From Patescibacteria group bacterium (GTDB lineage: Bacteria > Patescibacteriota > Minisyncoccia > Phycocordibacterales > SBAW01), in assembly GCA_028866155.1 (NCBI GenBank), contig JAGWIT010000048.1, forward strand, positions 1-6,576: a stretch of 6,576 nucleotides of DNA. Reading direction: 5' to 3'. The translations under genes and the position numbers were made by a program. Shown here one piece after another: positions 1-5,403 of the stretch (the first letter of the stretch is position 1; every line of letters begins with the position of its first letter). The notes beneath the pieces were generated by a model, which made no database searches, had not been told where the DNA came from, and worked only from the letters and a program-made list of their open reading frames with translations.

Positions 1-1103
1 ACGACATCTATCGCCATTTCCCACTACTTCGGTATCTTATGGTGATTTTGCCGAACAAATGGGTTGAGCGGTTTATGTGTTGGTTCTCACGACATCTTAT
101 CCCCGTAACGCTCTCGAAAATTCAAGTGATTGTGGAAGGAAGAACCCATAGAGGCTATCTGCTATCGACAAGTCGTACCCCGTCGATCCTCAGGCGGATC
201 GCCCCGAGAGAGACCCCGCGGAATCTTGATGACCTTTTCTTGCTCGCGGCACGAAAAGGAGTACAACGCGTGGGTTTGGGTGCTCTTCTTCCTTCTATGA
301 CCCGGAATGGTCAGCGTTTCGAACATGTTTTCGATCGCCCGGCCGTCTCAACTGGTCATGCGTATACTGCCTATGTCATCGTTGAGTTCCTAACCTACAT
401 TGCCGCCCGGCGACATCCTGGCCGCCAAACAGTAACTGTAGGGATTGTCGGAGCTGCCGGTTCAACTGGTAAGGCAACACTAAGGGTTCTCAAGCGTCTT
501 TGGACCGGTCCGCAGCGTATAGAACTGCTGTTAATCGATTTACCAAAAAAGACGATGATCTTGGGTAAACTCGCGCATGAGGTTCGCGCATCTGGCGTTT
601 TTGCAAACGTCCGAGTCGCGACTGACCTCTCTGCGCTTGCTGATGTGCAGTATGCGCTTATCGTCACAAATGCGGCTGGCGCGATTATTCGTCCTGAGCA
701 TGTGAGACCGGAGACTGTTATCATTGACGATTCGCAGCCGCGAAATACGAGCCCCGCGCTCGTTGAACATGGCTGTCATGTCGTTGATGTTTTGGCACGT
801 GTACCAGGGCTCGACTGCCGTTTTGACTTCGGGTTTCATACTCCTGATAAAACGGTAACCTTCACCTGTCTCGCTGAAACCGTGTTGGCGACCATTGCTG
901 GTGATTTTAAAGACCTTGCGGTTGGTGAAGTCACAGAAGAAGTGGTCGAACACATGCTCAAAATAGTCGGAGACGCGCGACTACGTGGAATCATTGGCCC
1001 ACCTCCTTTTCTATCTTTTGGGATAGAAATGAGCAGGGAGGCACGTGACGCCCTGTTCACACCCCCACTAGTAGTCACACTGCCAGTGGTAGCTGCAGAA
1101 TGA
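1..1103 (+). CDS. Acyl-ACP reductase (AAR)-like NAD(P)-dependent oxidoreductase, probably 5'-partial
   Basis: Seen: the frame is open to the left edge. The first ATG is at 39, but it has no Shine-Dalgarno, and the codons before it (DIYRHFPLLRYL) read as protein, so the true start is probably outside the window. Numbered from that ATG (354 residues), there is a GLGALLPSM segment (79-87), STGHAYTAY (104-112), a Rossmann glycine loop VGAAGSTGKA (137-146), a VIIDDSQPRN segment (227-236) and FTCLAET (275-281). Known: cyanobacterial long-chain acyl-ACP reductase has the same order of motifs (GLGGF, TTGNTHTAYV, VGATGDIGSA, IIDGGYPKN, FACFAE). The Cys of FACFAE is the acyl-thioester nucleophile, Cys294 in the Synechococcus elongatus enzyme; here it aligns with Cys277. 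Inference: it reduces an acyl thioester, possibly to a fatty aldehyde, in the cytosol. The substrate is unknown, and no aldehyde-deformylating oxygenase gene is adjacent. Family placement is fairly secure; the exact reaction is not. Confidence 0.72.
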   Translation, partial: DIYRHFPLLRYLMVILPNKWVERFMCWFSRHLIPVTLSKIQVIVEGRTHRGYLLSTSRTPSILRRIAPRETPRNLDDLFLLAARKGVQRVGLGALLPSMTRNGQRFEHVFDRPAVSTGHAYTAYVIVEFLTYIAARRHPGRQTVTVGIVGAAGSTGKATLRVLKRLWTGPQRIELLLIDLPKKTMILGKLAHEVRASGVFANVRVATDLSALADVQYALIVTNAAGAIIRPEHVRPETVIIDDSQPRNTSPALVEHGCHVVDVLARVPGLDCRFDFGFHTPDKTVTFTCLAETVLATIAGDFKDLAVGEVTEEVVEHMLKIVGDARLRGIIGPPPFLSFGIEMSREARDALFTPPLVVTLPVVAAE

Positions 1104-1140
1104 AAAAGACCACCGACCTTCGGGCCGGTGGTCATTTTTT
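1104..1140 (+). terminator. Rho-independent terminator after the AAR-like gene
   Basis: An 11-bp stem (1108-1118 with 1123-1133, one A-C mismatch) closes a TTCG tetraloop and is followed by A and six T (1135-1140). It begins four bases after the TGA stop. An A-run (1103-1107) precedes the stem, so the hairpin could also act weakly on the minus strand, but no minus-strand gene runs into it. Confidence 0.93.
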
Positions 1141-1145
1141 ATTGT

Positions 1146-1165
1146 TAGAATGAACCTAACTATAT
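1146..1165 (+). promoter_or_regulatory. Possible -10 element with very short leader for the kinase gene
   Basis: TAGAAT at 1146-1151 matches the sigma-70 -10 consensus at 5 of 6 positions. It would start RNA near 1158, only about 8 nt before the kinase ATG. No Shine-Dalgarno lies before that ATG. No -35 is recognisable, because the position where it would lie is inside the preceding terminator stem. Only 32 nt separate that stem from the kinase ATG, so any promoter for this gene must be here or the gene depends on read-through. Confidence 0.3.
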
Positions 1166-2755
1166 ATGGCCGATGTCCTACTTCCAGGTTTTCGACTCGA
1201 CGTCCCAACGATACTTATCGCAATGAGTATCGTGATGAATACGATCCTTGGTATTTTGATATTCAGTAAAAGGCGTGATGAATTTGCTAATAAACTCTAT
1301 GTGGTCAACATTGCTTGTGTTGTGTGGTGGTCTGTAATGATTGTTATTTACCGCGATATACATACCCACTTACTCCCATGGGCTCTTTGGCTTTATACGA
1401 CACCCACATTTATCGGTAGTACATTCTTGTATTTCTCATTCTTCTTTCCAGAGGAACACCCACGCATTCCATTTCACCAATTATATAAATGGGCAATCAT
1501 TCTTTGTAATATAGGTGTTTTTGTTATAACCCTCATTCCCGGGAATATTATCGTAAGTATCGATGATAATCTCCCTGGTTCTGAGAAAATCATTCATTTC
1601 GGTCCTTGGTATCCACTTTATGCGCTCTATATCGGAGTATTTTTTGGACTCGGTCTCATTATTTTAGCTCGCAAACTCTTTCTTCTCCAAGATAAAACCA
1701 AAAAAAGACAGCTTGAGTATTTGCTTTGGGGCTATTTGATTGCATCTACGCTTGCAATGTTCACAAATTTGACTCTGCCTTACTTGAACATCTTCGCATT
1801 CCAATGGCTTGGGCAGGTTCTCACTGTTTTTATGGTGCTTCCTGTTACCTACGCGATTTTCAAACACCGCCTCTTTGATGTAAAGGTGATCACGGCAGAA
1901 CTCATGACCGTGACGCTTTGGATGTTTTTGCTTGGTCGTTTGCTTCTTGACACAGATGCGCACGGCTTTCTCCTAGACGGGGCTTTATTTTTGGTAGTGC
2001 TTGTCATTGGTCTACTACTGATCCGCAGCGTCGATAAAGAAGTAGAACAACGCGAACGAATCGAGAAGCTCTCCACGGAAAAATCCGAATTCATGACCTT
2101 CGCTTCACATGAGATCCGCAACCCAATCACCGCAATGCGCGGGTACGCATCGCTCATGGTCGACGGCACGGCAGGCGAGATACCGCCGCAGGCAAAAGAT
2201 GCCGCTGAAAAGATCCTCGTGATCGGGGATACGGTACTCGCGCTCATCTCGCAATTCTTGAATCAATCAAAACTCGAACTCGGACAAATCGCTTACAACA
2301 TCAGCACCGTCGATCTCGGGAAAGCCGTAGCAAGTATGGCAGAAGGTTTTGAGCCGCACGCCAGACAAAAAGATCTGACCTTCGCTACGCACATCGATTA
2401 CCAAAATCTGCAGGTACAAGCCGACGAAGCAAAGTTGCGCGAAGTCGTCGGCAACTTGATCGACAACTCGATAAAATACACGAAAGAAGGCGGGGTGACC
2501 GCGACGGTCGAAAAGCGCAATGGCATGGCACGCGTCGTTATCGCAGACACCGGCGTCGGCATTCCGCAGGAAACGATCCCGTACCTCTTCCAAAAATTCT
2601 CCCGCACCGACGCGCAGAAGATGAATCTCTTCGGGACGGGCCTCGGCCTCTACCTCGCAAAAACCTTTATCGAAGGCATGGGCGGCAAAATTTGGGCGGA
2701 ATCGGAAGGGAAGGATAAGGGCTCGCGGTTTATTATTGAATTTCACGTTGCATAA
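1166..2755 (+). CDS. Orphan sensor histidine kinase with N-terminal 7TM domain
   Basis: Inner-membrane sensor kinase of 529 residues. Seen: seven hydrophobic segments at about 13-33, 43-62, 73-93, 108-126, 147-168, 186-205 and 211-231. They end in PVTYAIFKHRLFDV (226-239), a segment typical of the HisKA_7TM sensor family. Two further hydrophobic segments follow (about 243-260 and 272-286), then a charged linker (288-307). The catalytic core is complete: H-box ASHEIRNP with phospho-acceptor His315, N-box around NLIDNSIKYT (430-439), G1 DTGVGIP (461-467), F-box LFQKFSR (474-480) and G2 GTGLGLYLAK (490-499). There is no receiver domain and no response-regulator gene in the window, so its partner must be encoded elsewhere. 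The start is the first ATG after the upstream terminator; it lacks a Shine-Dalgarno, and Met20 or Met24 are less likely because they would cut the first helix. Third-position GC rises sharply from the sensor half to the kinase half. The signal sensed is unknown. Confidence 0.93.
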   Translation: MADVLLPGFRLDVPTILIAMSIVMNTILGILIFSKRRDEFANKLYVVNIACVVWWSVMIVIYRDIHTHLLPWALWLYTTPTFIGSTFLYFSFFFPEEHPRIPFHQLYKWAIILCNIGVFVITLIPGNIIVSIDDNLPGSEKIIHFGPWYPLYALYIGVFFGLGLIILARKLFLLQDKTKKRQLEYLLWGYLIASTLAMFTNLTLPYLNIFAFQWLGQVLTVFMVLPVTYAIFKHRLFDVKVITAELMTVTLWMFLLGRLLLDTDAHGFLLDGALFLVVLVIGLLLIRSVDKEVEQRERIEKLSTEKSEFMTFASHEIRNPITAMRGYASLMVDGTAGEIPPQAKDAAEKILVIGDTVLALISQFLNQSKLELGQIAYNISTVDLGKAVASMAEGFEPHARQKDLTFATHIDYQNLQVQADEAKLREVVGNLIDNSIKYTKEGGVTATVEKRNGMARVVIADTGVGIPQETIPYLFQKFSRTDAQKMNLFGTGLGLYLAKTFIEGMGGKIWAESEGKDKGSRFIIEFHVA

Positions 2756-2786
2756 AAAATCGCCGTCCAGTTGCCTGAACGGCGAT
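2754..2786 (-). terminator. Terminator of the minus-strand hisS operon, in the convergent gap
   Basis: An 8-bp stem (2759-2766 with 2779-2786) continues, after one mismatch, as a further 3 bp (2768-2770 with 2775-2777) closing a 4-nt loop. Six A on the plus strand at 2754-2759 form a U-tract in the minus-strand transcript, 22 nt beyond the hisS stop. In the plus direction the hairpin follows the kinase stop directly but has no T-run, so it is a proper intrinsic terminator only for hisS. Confidence 0.85.
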
Positions 2787-2808
2787 CAATAGAAGTTACG
2801 AAACACAT

Positions 2809-4179
2809 TCACAACATGGCGCGCACAGTTTCAACGAGCTTGTCGGCCGTGATCTCGATATGTTCGCCAGTCGTGAAATCCCGCACGCGGAGTAACCCGC
2901 GGGCGAGGTTTTCTGTAGTCACGACGACCGAGAACCCCCGCTTGTCCGCATATTGCATCTGACGACGCAATGGACGGTTTTCAAGGTAGAGCTCGGTCGC
3001 GATGCCCGCCGCACGCAGTTTGGCCGCGATCGGGGCCGCTACCGTTGGGTCGCTCGTGCCTTCCGATAACGTGACAAGAACAGGAGCGACGGTAGTGACC
3101 TTCGCCTGCACAATCTCGCGGCGTATGAGCCGTTTGACGAGCCGCGTAACCCCGATCGATATACCCACACCTGGAAAACAGTGATCCGAGAGGCTTCCGG
3201 CCAGGTTTTCATACCGGCCGCCTCCCGCAATGCTGCCCAAATCTGGGTACGCGTCGAGGCGCGCCTCGTAGATCGTCCCAGTGTAGTAGGCGAGGCCGCG
3301 CGCGAGTGACGGATCAAACTTCAGGATCTCGCTCGGCACGCCAAGACGGCACGATGCATTGATCACCTGTTCGAGTTCGTCGAGACCTTCGTTCACGTCG
3401 TCGCCGTACGACTTCACCCGCAGGAGCCGGAGGAGATCATCGATCGAACCGTCGGTCCTGATGAGCTCAATGAGCTCCCGCGCCGCCGATCCTGACAAGC
3501 TGCTAATCCGCTCCAACGCACTGATTGTGCGTTGGGCACCGACTTTATCCATCGCATCAACGATGTCCAGTGCTTGCTTCGATGTATTGGGAGTATCAAA
3601 CCCGTACGCCGCGAGGATGCCCGAGAGCACCTTGCGATTATTGATACGGATGGTGAAATCCCCGAACGCCAGCTCCTTGAAGATGCCTGTTACGATTGCA
3701 GGCATTTCCGCATCGTGGACGAGCGAAAGTTCCTCGTCACCGATCACGTCTATGTCCGCCTGGATGAATTCGCGGTGTCGCCCATCCTTTGGGCGTTCGC
3801 CGCGCATCACCGGACCGATCGCATATCGACGGAACGGGAAGAACAGCGCGTGTCGATTCGACACCACGGCGCGCGTGAGCGGTACCGTGTGATCAAATCT
3901 GATAGCGAGATCCTTACTATCATCCCTCGCTTCTGGTGAAGGATTGAGAAGACGCAGTCCGTATGCCTGTTGAGTCACCTCTCCTTGTGTCTTTGCGAAT
4001 AGAACGTCAGGTCGCTCGACGAGCGGCGTGATCATCGGCGCGTACCCGGCGAGCTCATAGTGTCGCCGGATAACATCGGTGATACGTTGGAGTACGATAG
4101 CTTCGCCCGGCAGAAAATCGTCGAATCCTGCCGGGACCGTTAGGTCTCGTTTCGTAATAATGTCGTGCATGATCTTCAT
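2809..4179 (-). CDS. hisS: Histidyl-tRNA synthetase
   Basis: Class IIa aminoacyl-tRNA synthetase that charges tRNA-His with histidine in the cytosol; 456 residues, a normal length. Seen: AGFDDFLPGEA near the N-terminus (17-27), motif 2 with MRGERPKDGRHREFIQADID (125-144), the histidine-binding segment SLARGLAYYTGTIYE (291-305), GGGRYENL (319-326), motif 3 FPGVGISIGVTRL (335-347) and a C-terminal anticodon-binding domain (about 362-456). The SLARGL-YYTG-IYE and GSIAGGGRY wording resembles the eukaryote/Bacteroidetes-like HisRS group more than the E. coli type, and the usual Asp of RGLDYY is Ala297. The ATG overlaps the stop of the upstream SLOG-like gene (ATGA), which suggests translational coupling. 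Met4 (ATG at 4168-4170) is an alternative start, with AGGA 8 nt before it. Transcription ends at the hairpin at 2759-2786. Confidence 0.97.
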   Translation of the reverse strand: MKIMHDIITKRDLTVPAGFDDFLPGEAIVLQRITDVIRRHYELAGYAPMITPLVERPDVLFAKTQGEVTQQAYGLRLLNPSPEARDDSKDLAIRFDHTVPLTRAVVSNRHALFFPFRRYAIGPVMRGERPKDGRHREFIQADIDVIGDEELSLVHDAEMPAIVTGIFKELAFGDFTIRINNRKVLSGILAAYGFDTPNTSKQALDIVDAMDKVGAQRTISALERISSLSGSAARELIELIRTDGSIDDLLRLLRVKSYGDDVNEGLDELEQVINASCRLGVPSEILKFDPSLARGLAYYTGTIYEARLDAYPDLGSIAGGGRYENLAGSLSDHCFPGVGISIGVTRLVKRLIRREIVQAKVTTVAPVLVTLSEGTSDPTVAAPIAAKLRAAGIATELYLENRPLRRQMQYADKRGFSVVVTTENLARGLLRVRDFTTGEHIEITADKLVETVRAML

Positions 4180-5060
4180 CCTGCTGCTTGAGGGAGATTT
4201 TCTGCTTCTTCATAGATATCCTCCGTGAACGCATGCTCACGAAGATACCTGCACGCCTCCATTCCTGAAATGATAGGGCTCGGAGGAATGGATATCGCCA
4301 TCGTCCCAGGTTTGCCGGGGAAGAACGATAGTTTATCGGCCGTACCACCCGTGCCATGTACCGGCACAATGTGTTTTGGACGTACATCCTTCCGCTCATT
4401 GAGCTTCAGAATGTGAGCAACTTCGATCATAGTTCCTGCGCCACCGCCGATGACAACAACGCTGTCGAGGGTCTTCGTGTAGACAGGGGACTCATCGCCC
4501 CACTGACTCTTATAAGCGAAGGGGTGGACGCATATTGCTAGGTCGAGCAGATCCGGCGGAAGCGTATGCTTGCCCATCGCAGCGAGCGGGAACACCCCGA
4601 TTGTCGGGAAATTGCACTCCTTCGCTATCTTTGTCGCGGCCGCCGGGACACCCCACTTAGTGCCTCCGGATAAGACTGCGATGCGATATCCCCGCAGCGG
4701 AATCAGGACATGTCGAACAATCTGTTCGATATAGCTCTGTCTTGCCGCTTCGATCTGCTGTGCGACTGCCTGGCGAACATCTTCAGAGAGATCCATCTTC
4801 CGCACATGAGCGGACACATGATTCAAGAGCGGGTTCTCGTCATCCGCACCGCCTGAGAACGCGAGTACGAATTTCACACCGAAATCGCGCTTGAACGCCT
4901 CGATCAACGCCGTGATATCCCTGTCCGCACCTTCCTTCACTTCTATCAGGTTATGGTGGGGTAGTGCCGTGGGCACACCCCGATCGGTCATGTCACCCAT
5001 TGGGCACTCCATTGGTTCGTGTTGTGGTTCGCTCTTCTTGTTGTCAAAGAGCAAATTCAT
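4176..5060 (-). CDS. SLOG-superfamily (LSDAT/TRPM-N-like) Rossmann protein
   Basis: Predicted cytosolic ligand-binding protein. Residues are numbered from a TTG at 5117. Seen: FVLAFSGGAD (83-92), a helical stretch (111-138), RIAVLSGGTKWGVPAAATKIA (145-165, typical strand-loop-helix), PTIGVFPL (171-178), VVVIGGGAGTMIEVAHIL (220-237) and HIVPVHGTGGTADKLSFF (249-266). Known: the SLOG (SMF/DprA-LOG) superfamily has SGG and GGGxGT loops that bind nucleotides or nucleotide-derived ligands. The GTGGTADKL segment recalls the GSGRAADLL-like segment of the LSDAT domain at the TRPM channel N-terminus. Inference: a nucleotide or NAD/ADP-ribose-type sensor or enzyme; I cannot tell which. The start is unsettled: TTG 5117 (313 aa), first ATG 5060 (294 aa, given here) or ATG 5000 (274 aa), the last with GGAG 6 nt upstream. 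All recognisable domain lies downstream of the three. It is first in an operon with hisS and overlaps it by ATGA. Confidence 0.7.
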   Translation of the reverse strand: MNLLFDNKKSEPQHEPMECPMGDMTDRGVPTALPHHNLIEVKEGADRDITALIEAFKRDFGVKFVLAFSGGADDENPLLNHVSAHVRKMDLSEDVRQAVAQQIEAARQSYIEQIVRHVLIPLRGYRIAVLSGGTKWGVPAAATKIAKECNFPTIGVFPLAAMGKHTLPPDLLDLAICVHPFAYKSQWGDESPVYTKTLDSVVVIGGGAGTMIEVAHILKLNERKDVRPKHIVPVHGTGGTADKLSFFPGKPGTMAISIPPSPIISGMEACRYLREHAFTEDIYEEAENLPQAAG

Positions 5061-5134
5061 ACTGGTCCGAAGGACAGTACTTGCGACAAGCCTACGCGGT
5101 CGGAAGGGGATAGTCAATCATCACATCATTTCCC

Positions 5135-5140
5135 AATATA
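5135..5140 (-). promoter_or_regulatory. Possible -10 box for the SLOG-hisS operon
   Basis: Read on the minus strand, TATATT (5140 to 5135) matches the -10 consensus at 5 of 6 positions and would start RNA near 5128, ahead of all candidate SLOG starts. The hexamer 17-18 nt upstream is not -35-like, so this is only a suggestion. It faces the plus-strand promoter at 5215-5243, making the gap a divergent control region. Confidence 0.3.
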
Positions 5141-5214
5141 CTAGCTCACATTCAAGAATTCTCTTGACAGAAGAAGAAATACATTTTGCGAGCATATTGA
5201 CTTTTTGTCGAGTG

Positions 5215-5243
5215 TTGACGGCAGGTATGAGTGGCGTTAATAT
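5215..5243 (+). promoter_or_regulatory. Sigma-70-type promoter upstream of the GCS2-like gene
   Basis: TTGACG (5215-5220, 5 of 6 to the -35 consensus) is followed after exactly 17 nt by TAATAT (5238-5243, 4 of 6 to the -10). The predicted RNA start is about 5249-5251. This is the best promoter pair I can find in the window. A perfect TTGACA also occurs at 5164-5169, but nothing -10-like lies 16-18 nt downstream of it. Confidence 0.6.
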
Positions 5244-5256
5244 ATGGCATATGTTA
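5238..5256. promoter_or_regulatory. Palindromic operator candidate over the -10 and RNA start
   Basis: TAATATATGGCATATGTTA is an inverted repeat centred on 5247, with 8 of 9 base pairs matching (the only failure is 5241/5253). Two G-C pairs (5234/5260, 5235/5259) extend it further out. It covers the predicted -10 box and the expected start point, where a dimeric repressor would block RNA polymerase. No regulator gene is in the window, so the binding protein is unknown. Confidence 0.45.
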
Positions 5257-5310
5257 GTGCATGCACACAGCCATGCTGTTCATGACCTCGTGTGGAGAGG
5301 ATTGGCTTAA
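5251..5310 (+). CDS. Possible leaderless His-rich 19-aa leader peptide
   Basis: An ATG at the predicted RNA start opens a 19-codon frame, MLVHAHSHAVHDLVWRGLA, ending in TAA 20 nt before the terminator stem at 5331. Four of residues 4-11 are histidine. Size, position and codon bias resemble amino-acid attenuator peptides (the his operon leader is the known example). There is no Shine-Dalgarno, so translation would have to be leaderless. The same frame is also open far upstream on this strand, antisense to the SLOG gene, so an open frame here is weak evidence. An overlapping 21-codon frame begins at 5261. Treat as a candidate only. Confidence 0.25.
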   Translation: MLVHAHSHAVHDLVWRGLA

Positions 5311-5330
5311 AGTGCTAGCTTTTTAAACCA

Positions 5331-5357
5331 GCCCCCTCCTCACGGAGGGGGCTTTCT
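5331..5357 (+). terminator. Intrinsic terminator 51 nt before the GCS2-like gene
   Basis: A perfect 9-bp GC-rich stem (5331-5339 with 5344-5352), extended by an A-T pair (5330/5353), closes the 4-nt loop TCAC and is followed by TTTCT. The T-run is short, so termination may be partial. The minus strand has no T-run after the stem, so this works in the plus direction. It lies between the promoter at 5215-5243 and the next gene, where an attenuator would be. Confidence 0.75.
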
Positions 5358-5403
5358 CGTTCGAGACGCTCAAACAGTTTTGTTCTTTGAGAGGCTGATC
5401 ATC

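Larger units (their letters stand above)
5249..5357 (+). ncRNA. Candidate structured leader RNA or small RNA of about 105 nt
   Basis: A good promoter and a strong terminator bracket a short interval with several self-complementary parts: ACAGC/GCTGT (5267-5271 with 5275-5279) and TTGGcTTAAA/TTTAAaCCAG (5302-5311 with 5322-5331, one internal mismatch and one G-T pair), which abuts the terminator. An alternative pairing (5297-5301 with 5337-5341 plus 5304-5306 with 5331-5333) would tie up the left arm of the terminator. This suits either a free small RNA or the 5' leader of the next gene with regulated termination. I do not recognise a known riboswitch class. Confidence 0.35.

Noticed and set aside
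2267..2746. A 159-codon minus-strand open frame
   Set aside because: It mirrors the conserved HisKA/ATPase coding region of the kinase. The kinase motifs on the plus strand are unambiguous.
3359..3892. A 177-codon open frame on the plus strand
   Set aside because: It lies wholly antisense to hisS, is rich in Ser and Arg with no recognisable domain, and has no ribosome site. It is a GC-driven shadow.
5164..5169. Perfect TTGACA as a second plus-strand promoter
   Set aside because: The hexamers 16-18 nt downstream are not -10-like; the nearest AT-rich hexamer (CATATT, 5193-5198) is 23 nt away.
4891..5310. A 139-codon plus-strand open frame running from inside the SLOG gene into the intergenic gap
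   Set aside because: Most of it is antisense to the SLOG gene and shows no domain. Only its last 19 codons, at the predicted RNA start, are kept as a low-confidence leader peptide.
5261..5326. A 21-codon frame starting at ATG 5261
   Set aside because: It has no ribosome site, runs to the foot of the terminator stem and shows no notable composition. The frame at 5251 fits the RNA start better.
5380..5403. TTG at 5380 as start of the GCS2-like gene
   Set aside because: There is no ribosome site before it, whereas ATG 5404 has GAGAGG at a 9-nt spacing. The GAGAGG itself would lie inside the longer coding version.
5061..5403. Search for a tRNA, CRISPR repeat or mobile-element end in the longest gap
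   Set aside because: No cloverleaf, CCA-type acceptor end, direct-repeat array or terminal inverted repeat pair was seen. The inverted repeats present are short and fit promoter and terminator roles.
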